Source: an uncultured Lachnospiraceae bacterium
GTDB taxonomy: Bacteria > Bacillota > Clostridia > Lachnospirales > Lachnospiraceae
Assembly: GCA_910579505.1 (NCBI GenBank)
Contig: CAJTTZ010000007.1
Span: 127,658-191,657 of the forward strand
DNA: 64,000 nucleotides
Direction of reading: 5' to 3'
The notes under the pieces are model-generated. The model was not told the DNA's origin and searched no databases. It saw only the letters and a list, made by a program, of their open reading frames with translations. The position numbers and the translations under genes are program-made. Below, piece after piece: positions 14,935 through 22,970 of the stretch (position 1 is its first letter; the number at the start of each line of letters is the position of its first letter).

Positions 14935-15339
14935 CTATCTTGCATCGAGAACGATCGTGATATGACTCATTCTCTTCTCAATCCTGTAAGCTCTGCCCTG
15001 TGCTCTGGGCTGAATCCGCTTCATGGTAGGTCCTTTATTTGCATAGCACTCTGCTATATAAAGATTTTCCGGATTCGGATACTTTGTAGGGTCCTGACTG
15101 TATTTGTACTCAGCGTTTGCGATAGCCGACTCCAGCAGCTTCTTGATAATGCTGGACGCATATCTGGGATTATATGCAAGGATTCCGAGCGCTGTCTCGA
15201 CATCCTTCCCCCTGATCGCATCTAACACGAAACAAGCTTTCTGTACAGACACACGAGCGTAAGACAACTTCGCTGAAGGTCTGACATCCTTGTTCGCGTT
15301 TCTCTCTCTCTTTATCTGGGATCTATGTCCTTTAGCCAT
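14935..15339 (-). CDS. rplV: 50S ribosomal protein uL22
   Basis: uL22 lines the exit tunnel with a beta-hairpin. The body contains PSAKLSYARVSVQKACFVLD and the hairpin-containing C-terminus GPTMKRIQPRAQGRAYRIEK. It has 134 residues, slightly longer than average because of a basic N-terminal extension MAKGHRSQIKRERNANKD. Confidence 0.97.
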   Translation of the reverse strand: MAKGHRSQIKRERNANKDVRPSAKLSYARVSVQKACFVLDAIRGKDVETALGILAYNPRYASSIIKKLLESAIANAEYKYSQDPTKYPNPENLYIAECYANKGPTMKRIQPRAQGRAYRIEKRMSHITIVLDAR

Positions 15340-15360
15340 AGATTGAAGCCTCCTTTCAAA

Positions 15361-15642
15361 TTAGCGAACTTTGGACTTTCTCTCGTCCTTATCATGTCCT
15401 CTATAAGTTCTGGTCGCCACGAACTCGCCGAGCTTGTGTCCAACCATATCCTCTGTAACATACACCGGCACGTGCTTTCTTCCGTCATGCACCGCAAAGG
15501 TGTGTCCCACGAAGGAAGGGAAAATCGTAGACCGGCGGGACCAGGTCTTGATAACCTGCTTCTGTCCCGACGCATTCATAGCATCTACTTTTTTCAGTAA
15601 GCTCGCATCCGCAAACGGTCCTTTTTTCAATGATCTTGCCAT
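15361..15642 (-). CDS. rpsS: 30S ribosomal protein uS19
   Basis: uS19 is in the 30S head. It has 93 residues: MARSLKKGPFADASLLKKVD at the start, then WSRRSTIFPSFVGHTFAVHD, and HKLGEFVATRTYRGHDKDER at the end. All are conserved. Confidence 0.98.
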   Translation of the reverse strand: MARSLKKGPFADASLLKKVDAMNASGQKQVIKTWSRRSTIFPSFVGHTFAVHDGRKHVPVYVTEDMVGHKLGEFVATRTYRGHDKDERKSKVR

Positions 15643-15662
15643 GATCTATCTATCCTCCTACT

Positions 15663-16505
15663 CTACTTAATAGCTCTGCCGTCTCTTCTTCTCACAATCA
15701 GCTTATTAGAAGCTTTCTTTCTCTTACGGGTCTTAAGACCGAGTGCCGGTTTGCCCCAAGGTGTACACGGGCCCGGGCGTCCAATCGGAGCGCGGCCCTC
15801 ACCGCCGCCGTGCGGGTGGTCATTCGGGTTCATAACGGAACCGCGGACGGTAGGACGGATACCCATGTGGCGCTTACGGCCTGCCTTACCGATCTTGATC
15901 AGGTTGTGGTCCGTGTTGCCGACCGTGCCAATGGATGCCCTGCATACCATCGGAACCATTCTCATCTCGCCGGAGGGGAGTCTCAAGGTCGCATACTTAC
16001 CTTCCTTAGCCATCAGCTGTGCGCTGCCTCCTGCGGAGCGAACCAGCTGGCCGCCCTTGCCGGGATATAACTCAATGTTGTGTACCAGTGTACCTACCGG
16101 GATCTCGGACAGAGGTAAGCAGTTGCCCACTCTGATTTCCGCCTCAGGTCCGTTCATAACCTTCATGCCGTCCTTCAATCCATCCGGCGCAAGGATGTAT
16201 GCCTTCTCGCCATCCTCGTAGCAGATCAGCGCGATGTTAGCCGTCCTGTTGGGATCGTACTCGATGCCGATCACCTTTGCACTGATGCCGTCCTTATTTC
16301 TCTTAAAATCAATGTTTCTGTATAATCTTCTGTTTCCGCCGCCGTGGTGTCTCACCGTGATCTTACCCTGATTGTTGCGGCCCGCGTTCTTCTTTAAGGA
16401 AGTGCAGAGCGCCTTCTCGGGAGTCTTCTTCGTGATCTCGCTGAAATCAGAGCCGGTCATGTTACGTCTCGACGGTGTATATGGGTTATATGTCTTGATT
16501 GCCAT
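15663..16505 (-). CDS. rplB: 50S ribosomal protein uL2
   Basis: uL2 is needed for subunit joining and peptidyl transfer. The 280-residue protein shows GRNNQGKITVRHHGGGNRRL, the OB fold in the middle, and PNDHPHGGGEGRAPIGRPGP with the conserved histidine. It ends KLIVRRRDGR. Confidence 0.99.
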   Translation of the reverse strand: MAIKTYNPYTPSRRNMTGSDFSEITKKTPEKALCTSLKKNAGRNNQGKITVRHHGGGNRRLYRNIDFKRNKDGISAKVIGIEYDPNRTANIALICYEDGEKAYILAPDGLKDGMKVMNGPEAEIRVGNCLPLSEIPVGTLVHNIELYPGKGGQLVRSAGGSAQLMAKEGKYATLRLPSGEMRMVPMVCRASIGTVGNTDHNLIKIGKAGRKRHMGIRPTVRGSVMNPNDHPHGGGEGRAPIGRPGPCTPWGKPALGLKTRKRKKASNKLIVRRRDGRAIK

Positions 16506-16630
16506 GATTCCTTATCTCCTTTTCTAAATACTTTCATATACCGCAGAGAATCGCTTGCGATTCTCTCAGACAAAGCTGTAGTTGTTCTTAGGCGATGTTC
16601 TTTATCGCCTTAGAATAACTCTTTGTCTTG
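16506..16630 (-). repeat. rplB-rplW spacer hairpins
   Basis: This spacer contains GAGAATCG with CGATTCTC around CTTG (16549-16568), nearly the same as the hairpin at 4194-4215. It also contains AGTTGTTCTTAGGCGAT with ATCGCCTTAGAATAACT (16578-16622), a stem of about 16 bases with mismatches. No gene is visible. Confidence 0.5.
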
Positions 16631-16930
16631 TTAGAGTCCTGCAAAAATCTCGATATCCTTGCTGTCCTCGGTAAGCTGCACGATCGCTTTCTTGGTCTTT
16701 GCGGTCTTGCCGTAAACCATGCCGCGTCTCTTGGTCTTACCCACCTGATTCATGGTGTTGACCTTCGCCACCTTCGCCCCCTCGAACATCTTCTCCACAG
16801 CTTCCTTGATCTGTGTCTTGTTTGCCTCCGGATGAACTAAGAAGGTGTACTTCTTTTCGCTCATGCCTGCCATACTCTTCTCGGTAATCACAGGTTTGAG
16901 GATCACATCATAATACTGAATCGCTGCCAT
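16631..16930 (-). CDS. rplW: 50S ribosomal protein uL23
   Basis: uL23 is the main docking site for trigger factor and SRP at the exit tunnel. DVILKPVITEKSMAGMSEKK and FLVHPEANKTQIKEAVEKMF are diagnostic. It has 99 residues. The ATG overlaps the rplD stop as TAATG. Confidence 0.98.
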   Translation of the reverse strand: MAAIQYYDVILKPVITEKSMAGMSEKKYTFLVHPEANKTQIKEAVEKMFEGAKVAKVNTMNQVGKTKRRGMVYGKTAKTKKAIVQLTEDSKDIEIFAGL

Positions 16931-17550
16931 TATGCAAACACCTCCTCGATCTTAGCTACGGCATCCTTGGTGAGCACCAGCGTGTCGCCCTTGAGGATGT
17001 CATATACATTGATATTCTCAGCTACCGCCGTGTTGACTGTGGGAAGGTTTCTCGCGGAAAGAATCACATTTTCGTCCTGTCCGCCGATCACCACCATCGC
17101 CTTGTCAACTTTTAAGTTATCCATAACCTTCTTGAAATCCTTTGTCTTGATCGCGTCGAACTTCAGCTCGTCAAGTACGATCAGTTTGTTGTCCTGCACT
17201 CTGCTTGTCAGAACCGACTTAAGCGCCGCCCTCTTCTCCTTCTTGTTTAACTTGAAGGAATAATCCCTGGGCGTAGGGGCAAACACAACGCCGCCGCCTT
17301 TCCACTGGGGCGCCCTGGTCGAACCCTGTCTCGCATGACCTGTGCCCTTCTGTCTCCAGGGCTTTCTGCCGCCGCCGGAAACCTCCGAGCGGGTTTTGGC
17401 TTTCTGTGTGCCCTGACGCTTGTTGGCAAGGTTCTGGACGACTGCCATGTGTACCAGGTGTTCATTGATCTCGACACCAAACACCGCATCATTTAAGTCC
17501 ATCTTGCCGACTTCTTTACCTTCCATATTATAAACAGATACGTTTGCCAT
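16930..17550 (-). CDS. rplD: 50S ribosomal protein uL4
   Basis: uL4 lines the exit tunnel and can repress its own operon in some bacteria. The sequence starts MANVSVYNMEGKEVGKMDLN. The tunnel loop includes GRKPWRQKGTGHARQGSTRA and QWKGGGVVFAPTPRDYSFKL. The chosen start at 17550 follows GAAAGGAGGACCATTCAG, giving 206 residues; the longer upstream frame would overlap rplC. Confidence 0.98.
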   Translation of the reverse strand: MANVSVYNMEGKEVGKMDLNDAVFGVEINEHLVHMAVVQNLANKRQGTQKAKTRSEVSGGGRKPWRQKGTGHARQGSTRAPQWKGGGVVFAPTPRDYSFKLNKKEKRAALKSVLTSRVQDNKLIVLDELKFDAIKTKDFKKVMDNLKVDKAMVVIGGQDENVILSARNLPTVNTAVAENINVYDILKGDTLVLTKDAVAKIEEVFA

Positions 17551-17584
17551 CTGAATGGTCCTCCTTTCATCTGTGGCCTGGCCA

Positions 17585-18271
17585 CTATTTCGCATCAACC
17601 TTAGTTGTCTCTTTGATGGTTACTAAGGCTTTTCTGGGACCGGGCACCGCGCCCTTTACCAGAATGAGGTTCTTGTCCGCGTCAACTCGAACAACCGTGA
17701 GGTTCTGTACCGTAACCCTAACGCAGCCCATGTGTCCCGGCATCCCCTTGCCCTTAAACACTCTGCTGGGTGAGGAGCAGGCACCGTTGGAACCCTGATG
17801 GCGATGGAATTTAGAACCGTGTGTCATAGGTCCTCTATGCTGGCCGTGTCTCTTGATCGCGCCCTGGAATCCCTTACCTTTGGAGATCGCCGTCGCGTCC
17901 ACTCTGTCGCCAGCCTCAAAGATATCCGCCTTGATCTCGCTGCCGAGCGTGTACTCGTCCGCGTTCTCAAACTTAAACTCTCTGATAAATCTCTTGCAGG
18001 AAACGCCTGCCTTATCGAAGTGACCCTTCTGCGCCTTGTTTACGCCGTGACGGTGAATCACTTCCTTATTGCCGCCTTTGTCCTTATTGACAATTTTTTC
18101 CTTCTTGTCCACAAAGCCTACCTGTACCGCACTGTAACCGTCGTTCTCCACGGTCTTAATCTGCGTCACTGCGCAGGGACCTGCCTGAAGTACGGTAACC
18201 GGTGTCAGCGTGCCGTCTTCGTTGAAGATTTGAGTCATTCCGACTTTTGTTGCCAAAATCGCTTTTTTCAT
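17585..18271 (-). CDS. rplC: 50S ribosomal protein uL3
   Basis: uL3 is an early assembly protein whose loop reaches the peptidyl transferase centre. MKKAILATKVGMTQIFNEDG is the typical start, and GFQGAIKRHGQHRGPMTHGS the signature. The 228-residue length includes a central extension with KGGNKEVIHRHGVNKAQKGH, common in Clostridia. It lies between rpsJ and rplD. Confidence 0.98.
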   Translation of the reverse strand: MKKAILATKVGMTQIFNEDGTLTPVTVLQAGPCAVTQIKTVENDGYSAVQVGFVDKKEKIVNKDKGGNKEVIHRHGVNKAQKGHFDKAGVSCKRFIREFKFENADEYTLGSEIKADIFEAGDRVDATAISKGKGFQGAIKRHGQHRGPMTHGSKFHRHQGSNGACSSPSRVFKGKGMPGHMGCVRVTVQNLTVVRVDADKNLILVKGAVPGPRKALVTIKETTKVDAK

Positions 18272-18462
18272 TTTCCTTCTTACCTCCTGTTGTTCTACAG
18301 CGGATTTCCCTTCTGCTCTCGATGAATCTTCTCTGTGCGAAGAACCGCCTGCGGTTCTTCAGACGCTAATCCCAACGGGATTTGCGTCGGTTAATCCTGC
18401 AAGGATTTACTTCGGATAATTCCATCAGAATTTGCGTCGGGGAAATCGTCCTAGTAGGGGTC
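18272..18462 (-). repeat. rpsJ-rplC spacer hairpins
   Basis: The 191-base spacer contains GAAGAACCGC with GCGGTTCTTC (18338-18361), AATCCC/GGGATT around AACG (18367-18381) and AATCCT/AGGATT around GCA (18393-18408). GCGTCGG or a close variant appears three times. None has a T-run. No gene is visible. Confidence 0.5.
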
Positions 18463-18780
18463 TTATTTGTTCTTCATCTTGATGTCGATATAAACACCCG
18501 CGGGCATCTCCAGTCTCTGGAGCGCATCCACCGTCTTGGGGGTGGGGGTGATGATATCAATGAGCCTCTTGTGGGTTCTCTGCTCGAACTGTTCTCTGGA
18601 ATCCTTGTACTTGTGAACCGCGCGCAGGATCGTGATGACTTCCTTCTTAGTAGGAAGGGGCACGGGTCCGCTCACCTGAGATCCGTTTTTCTTAACAGTT
18701 TCGATGATTTTCTTCGCCGATGCATCCACCAGCTGATGGTCATAGGCTTTCAGGGTGATTCTCATTACTTGACTTGCCAT
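18463..18780 (-). CDS. rpsJ: 30S ribosomal protein uS10
   Basis: uS10 lies in the 30S head and is also transcription factor NusE. The 105-residue protein contains MRITLKAYDHQLVDASAKKI, GPVPLPTKKEVITILRAVHK and FEQRTHKRLIDI, all diagnostic. It is the first gene of the S10 operon, about 240 bases downstream of a strong promoter. Confidence 0.98.
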   Translation of the reverse strand: MASQVMRITLKAYDHQLVDASAKKIIETVKKNGSQVSGPVPLPTKKEVITILRAVHKYKDSREQFEQRTHKRLIDIITPTPKTVDALQRLEMPAGVYIDIKMKNK

Positions 18781-19023
18781 AAAAAAAGTCGCCTCCTTTT
18801 CGCACTTTTAATGAATAAGTACGACAAGCGGTGACTGTACACTCTCCCGTGTGTGTCCTAAATGTTTTCATATCGAACTACTACACGTCGTTTCCGGCTG
18901 ACCGGACATTTTGTCTGTACAGTGACTTGTCGTCAGTTTCCTAACTTGACATTCGCTCCACGGAAAACCTGCCACGTGGGCAGCAACCTCACGCTTCATA
19001 GCTATCATGCCACAGCACAAACT
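18781..19023 (-). promoter_or_regulatory. Structured leader of the S10 operon
   Basis: There is no gene in this 243-base leader. A long-range stem pairs ACGACAAG (18821-18828) with CTTGTCGT (18926-18933), and inside it CTGTACA (18835-18841) pairs with TGTACAG (18916-18922), enclosing a domain of about 70 bases. Ribosomal leaders of this kind often bind a product of the operon; L4 would be the candidate by analogy. That is inference. Confidence 0.5.
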
Positions 19024-19052
19024 AGTATATAGGATGTTTTCAGGAATTGCAA
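19024..19052 (-). promoter_or_regulatory. Promoter of the S10-spc-alpha cluster
   Basis: Minus-strand TTGCAA (19052-19047), a 17-base spacer and TATACT (19029-19024). It is the only strong sigma-A promoter between the RpiR gene and rpsJ, with transcription starting about 19,017. Confidence 0.85.
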
Positions 19053-19080
19053 GAGAAATTTTACTTTTTTTTCGTTTTTT

Positions 19081-19935
19081 TTAATACAGCTTCTCTACCA
19101 CGGCCCTCGAGGTTTTCTTGTTATTCTCCACGGATACCTGTTTATTGCGGGAATAATACTCATGAAACAACACGTCGATCACATAAAGCTGGCTCAGCTT
19201 TGTTCCCATAGCTCCCCCGTCCAGCGGACCTTCGTTGGATCCGCAGACCAGAAGGACATCCGTATAGCCTGTCAGCGGGGATTTGATGAAGTGGGTTATG
19301 CCTATCACCTTCGCCCCCGCCTTCTTTGCGATCTCCGCCACATATACATTGTCCTTGGTTGCCCCGGAATAGGAGATGATAAAGATCAAATCCCCCGGCC
19401 CTGCCATGGAAGCCGTCATTGCCTGCATATGGGGATCATCAATGGAATTTACCTTATTACATATCCTTAAGAATTTATTTCTGGCTTCTTTGGCGGTCAG
19501 CAGGGAATCCCCAATCCCAAAAAAGTATATGTTTTGTGCCTCTTCCATCATCTGCAGTGTTTTTCTGATCGCCTCCTGATCTATCAGCATTCTGGTCTCC
19601 TTTAACACGCTGATGTGCTTGTGCAGTATTTTATCCAGCGTATAGTCCATGGAATCTATCTTAAAATTTTCCGTCTCCGTCTCGGAAATCTCATCCGTCG
19701 ATACGCTGAAGGACAGTTTCATCTTAAAATCCTGATATCCCTGCGCGCCCACACTCCTGCAAAACCGATACACGCTTGCATCAGCCACACCGCTTGCCTC
19801 TGCCAGGTCTGTAATGGACATGAACAACACCTGGTTCGCATTTCCGATCACAAAATCAGCTATCTTTTTTTCCGTTTTCGTAAGCTGATTATAGTTTAAT
19901 TGAATATCCTGCAGCAAGTTAGTCGTATTCACCAT
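19081..19935 (-). CDS. RpiR-family transcriptional regulator of the nan locus
   Basis: RpiR regulators pair an N-terminal helix-turn-helix with a sugar-phosphate-binding SIS domain. Here the HTH is at about 15-75 (TKTEKKIADFVI, SITDLAEASGVADASVYRFC) and the SIS domain at about 115-250 (IYFFGIGDSLLTAKEARNKF, IFIISYSGATKDNVYVAEIA). The ATG at 19935 follows AAGGGGACAAACT and gives 284 residues. It lies just past the nan operon terminator, so read-through may supply its mRNA. A sensor of N-acetylmannosamine-6-phosphate or a similar sugar phosphate is inferred from the neighbours. Confidence 0.9.
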   Translation of the reverse strand: MVNTTNLLQDIQLNYNQLTKTEKKIADFVIGNANQVLFMSITDLAEASGVADASVYRFCRSVGAQGYQDFKMKLSFSVSTDEISETETENFKIDSMDYTLDKILHKHISVLKETRMLIDQEAIRKTLQMMEEAQNIYFFGIGDSLLTAKEARNKFLRICNKVNSIDDPHMQAMTASMAGPGDLIFIISYSGATKDNVYVAEIAKKAGAKVIGITHFIKSPLTGYTDVLLVCGSNEGPLDGGAMGTKLSQLYVIDVLFHEYYSRNKQVSVENNKKTSRAVVEKLY

Positions 19936-19954
19936 AGTTTGTCCCCTTATTTTG

Positions 19955-19986
19955 GCTAAAAATAGCATGGTTACCCATGCTATTTT
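19955..19986 (-). terminator. Terminator after nanA
   Basis: A perfect 12-base stem pairs AAAATAGCATGG (19959-19970) with CCATGCTATTTT (19975-19986) around a 4-base loop, followed on the minus strand by TTTTTAG. It lies between nanA and the RpiR gene, only 20 bases before that gene's start codon. Confidence 0.8.
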
Positions 19987-19997
19987 CAGCTGCCTTC

Positions 19998-20903
19998 TTA
20001 ACAGTATTTCTGAATCGTTTCCGCAATCATATCTGCAGTTTCCTTACAGATCGCCCGGTCCTCTTCCGTAAGGTCCGCTAACGGCGCTTTTACGCCACCT
20101 ACATCGGGTCCGCCCTGCAGACGGATAATCTCCTTGATGACAGCATACATATTGCCGTGGGCAGAACACATCTTATAGATAATCCTGCACGCCGCATTCT
20201 GTACTTCCCTTGCTTCCTCCGTCTTTCTCTGGGAAAAAAGCTCAAAAATTTTCAGATAAATTTCCGGCATCGCGCCGTAAGTGCCGCCGATCCCCCCGAC
20301 AGCCCCCATGGCAAGCCCGGAGACAAGCTGTTCGTCCGGTCCGTTAAATACAATAACGCCCTCGTCCCTGAAAAGCTGGATATCCTGTACCGGCATAGAA
20401 GAATTTTTCACACCGACCACTCTCGGATTTTTTTTCATTTCCCGCAGCAGACCAAGTGTGAGGGAAGTGCCTGCCAGCTGTGGTATGTTATAAATAATAA
20501 AATCCGTATTCGGAGCCGCGGCGGAAATATCGTTCCAATATTTCGCAATGGCATGCTCCGGCAGATGGAAATAAATCGGCGGTATCGACGCAATGGCATC
20601 TACCCCAAGGCTTTCCGCGTGAGCTGCCAATTCCTGGCTGTCCTCCGTGTTATTGCAGGCAACATGGGCGATAATCACCAGTTTCCCTCCTGCAGTCTCC
20701 ATCACAGCCTCCAGCGTTTTCTTCCTGTCCTCTTTGCTCAGATAGATACACTCTCCAGAAGAGCCGCCCACATAAAGCCCCTGAACCCCTTTATCCATCA
20801 AATACTGCGTAAGAGCCTTCGTCCTGTCGGGTGAAACCTTTCCGTTTTCATCATAACACGCATACAGCGCGGGGAAAATTCCCTGATATTTTTTCGTGTC
20901 CAT
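19998..20903 (-). CDS. nanA: N-acetylneuraminate lyase
   Basis: NanA splits sialic acid into N-acetylmannosamine and pyruvate via a Schiff base. The 301-residue TIM barrel of the DHDPS/NAL family shows GGSSGE at 46-51, Y138 in YNIPQ and the Schiff-base lysine K166 in GVKNSS. The GGSSGE motif, rather than GTTGE, and the nan neighbours favour the lyase over dihydrodipicolinate synthase. The ATG at 20903 has AAAGGA ten bases upstream; a GTG two codons earlier is too close. It is last in the transporter operon. Confidence 0.92.
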   Translation of the reverse strand: MDTKKYQGIFPALYACYDENGKVSPDRTKALTQYLMDKGVQGLYVGGSSGECIYLSKEDRKKTLEAVMETAGGKLVIIAHVACNNTEDSQELAAHAESLGVDAIASIPPIYFHLPEHAIAKYWNDISAAAPNTDFIIYNIPQLAGTSLTLGLLREMKKNPRVVGVKNSSMPVQDIQLFRDEGVIVFNGPDEQLVSGLAMGAVGGIGGTYGAMPEIYLKIFELFSQRKTEEAREVQNAACRIIYKMCSAHGNMYAVIKEIIRLQGGPDVGGVKAPLADLTEEDRAICKETADMIAETIQKYC

Positions 20904-20977
20904 TTTCACATCATCCTTTCTCTATACCAGACCACAAGCTTTCATAGGTTTACATAAATCCAGCGCAGCATCTGTGA

Positions 20978-21907
20978 TCAGCCCTTGACCGCTCCCATCG
21001 TAATACCCTGGGTAAAATACTTCTGGAAAATCAGGAATACGATAATGATAGGAACGGACGCCAGAGCCGCGCCTGCCATCAGCATACCCATGTCCACAGA
21101 GGTTTCTGCCTGTAACGTAGCAATACCCAGAGGAATCGTATAATTTACGTTGCTGCTCACCATTACTAACTGCATGAAGTAATCGTTCCATGAATTGATA
21201 AAGGTGAAAATTGCCAACGCCCCCACACCGGGCTTTACCATCGGAAATACAATCGTCACAAACGTATTCCATTCTCCCGCCCCGTCAATGCGTGCGGCTT
21301 CCAGAATCTCCCCGGGAATGCCTTCCGAGAACTGTTTCATCAGAAACACACCAAAAGGCCATCCTACCGTCGGAAATATGATCGCCCAAATGGTATTGTA
21401 AAGACCAATGGCGGACATCTCCTTGAGCAGGGGAATCAATACTACCTGTTTCGGCAGCGCCATAGCGCATATGATGAGACCGAATAAAATACTGCGTCCG
21501 CGAAAGCGTTTCTTCGCCAGCGCATAGCCGGCCATCGTAGCGGTTAAGCAGGTAAGAAGCATTGCGGATACCGCCATGAAAATCGTGTTCAGCAGCCACC
21601 TGAAAACCGCCGGAACGGTAGGTCCCGTAGAAAGCGCAATGCTTTCACCGCTGGAACTAAAAAGCTTACTGAATGGAACATAAATCTCCCACATAGGCGC
21701 AGAACGCTTATTCATTAAATTGCCAAAGTTCGTCGTCACCCATTCGCTGGGCCACCAGACAGGTTTCTGTGCATAGATATCCACTGCCGGCTTGAACGCA
21801 CCGGTGATAATCCAATAGAGAGGGAATAAGAAAAGGAGCGCCAAAATCACCAGCACAACGAGTGAAATCATTTTATAAACTTTACTGTTTCCTGTTTTAT
21901 TTTCCAT
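20978..21907 (-). CDS. ABC sugar permease, MalG/UgpE type (sialic acid uptake)
   Basis: This 309-residue inner-membrane permease of the CUT1 carbohydrate family has six predicted membrane segments. The coupling loop EAARIDGAGEWNTFVTIVFP matches the EAA motif that contacts the ATPase. It lies between the first permease and nanA and should work with them and the upstream lipoprotein to import sialic acid or a derivative. No ATPase is encoded nearby, so a shared MsmX-type ATPase is probable. Confidence 0.9.
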   Translation of the reverse strand: MENKTGNSKVYKMISLVVLVILALLFLFPLYWIITGAFKPAVDIYAQKPVWWPSEWVTTNFGNLMNKRSAPMWEIYVPFSKLFSSSGESIALSTGPTVPAVFRWLLNTIFMAVSAMLLTCLTATMAGYALAKKRFRGRSILFGLIICAMALPKQVVLIPLLKEMSAIGLYNTIWAIIFPTVGWPFGVFLMKQFSEGIPGEILEAARIDGAGEWNTFVTIVFPMVKPGVGALAIFTFINSWNDYFMQLVMVSSNVNYTIPLGIATLQAETSVDMGMLMAGAALASVPIIIVFLIFQKYFTQGITMGAVKG

Positions 21908-21920
21908 CGCTTCTCCTCCT

Positions 21921-22835
21921 CTACTTCTCTTTTGCCAGCCGCATCTGAACCGCCGACAAAATACCTATGAAGATAGCCAGTATGACGCCCATTGCATTCG
22001 CATAACCGAAGTGTCCTGACTGCTCGGTAAGCTTAAAGGCTGTATAATAGATATAGTACATCACCGTCTGGGTCCCGGAGCCGCCCTGCGTCAACAACTG
22101 AATCAGCGCGAAACACTGGAAGGAGTTAATCGTGGTGATGACCAGAATGTACAGGGTGGTCGGCATAATCTGCGGCCATTTGATTTTCCAGAAAGCCTGC
22201 AGATCCGTAGCGCCATCCACCTGGGCCGCCTCCACCAGGGATGCGTCCACGTTGCCAAGCGCCGACACATACAATACGATAGGCTGACCTACCGATGTGG
22301 TAAACAGGATCAGGATAATACACCAGAGCGCATATTTCTCATCCCCCAGCCAGTTAATGTTTGCGTCGATGGCGCCGGTCGTCTTTAAAACGGAATTCAA
22401 AATACCCGTGTAATTGTCAAAGATCCATTTCCATACTACCGTTACCGCTACGGAGCCGGTAACAACCGGCAAGTAGAAAATACACCTGAATGCCGAAAGA
22501 ACGGGCATTTTCAGTTTATAGATCGCAGAAGCCACCCACAAAGAGAATGCCGTTACGGTAGGTACGCTCACAAATACAATGACAAACGTATTCCATAAGG
22601 CATCCAGAAACACCTCATCCTTAGCCAGACTGATAAAGTTCTTTAATCCTATAAAGTTGCCGCCGCCCTGCGTATGCATGTTAGAATCCGTCAGACTCAG
22701 CCAAATACAAATAACCATCGGAATCAAAACAAAGCCTACAAAAAAAATCAGACTGGGCAGCATGAAACTATAACCGGCTATATCTTCTCTTCGCTGCAAA
22801 GCCCGGCTTCTTTTCTGCGTAACCTGCTTACTCAA
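21921..22835 (-). CDS. ABC sugar permease, MalF/UgpA type (sialic acid uptake)
   Basis: CUT1 permease with six predicted membrane segments and the EAA loop EAAQVDGATDLQAFWKIKWP. I place the start at a TTG at 22835, which has AAAGGGGG nine bases upstream and gives 304 residues. An ATG at 22880 has no ribosome site. It precedes the second permease by 13 bases. A hairpin between it and the lipoprotein gene may lower its expression relative to the lipoprotein. Confidence 0.88.
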   Translation of the reverse strand: MSKQVTQKRSRALQRREDIAGYSFMLPSLIFFVGFVLIPMVICIWLSLTDSNMHTQGGGNFIGLKNFISLAKDEVFLDALWNTFVIVFVSVPTVTAFSLWVASAIYKLKMPVLSAFRCIFYLPVVTGSVAVTVVWKWIFDNYTGILNSVLKTTGAIDANINWLGDEKYALWCIILILFTTSVGQPIVLYVSALGNVDASLVEAAQVDGATDLQAFWKIKWPQIMPTTLYILVITTINSFQCFALIQLLTQGGSGTQTVMYYIYYTAFKLTEQSGHFGYANAMGVILAIFIGILSAVQMRLAKEK

Positions 22836-22895
22836 GAAAATGCGCCCCCTTTCCCCATTGTCCGTAAAATATTGTACCATTTACATGTTATTCGT

Positions 22896-22931
22896 TGAAA
22901 ATGCCCCTCCCACTCCCGGTGGAAGGGGCAT
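22896..22931 (-). terminator. Partial terminator after the sialic acid binding protein gene
   Basis: ATGCCCCTCCCAC (22901-22913) pairs with GTGGAAGGGGCAT (22919-22931), 13 bases with one mismatch. The minus-strand tail is a weak TTTTC. It probably allows partial read-through into the permease genes, the common way to make more binding protein than permease. Confidence 0.6.
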
Positions 22932-22970
22932 CCTGACCGAACCATCTGTGCGAAACCGTATGTCGCCTGA

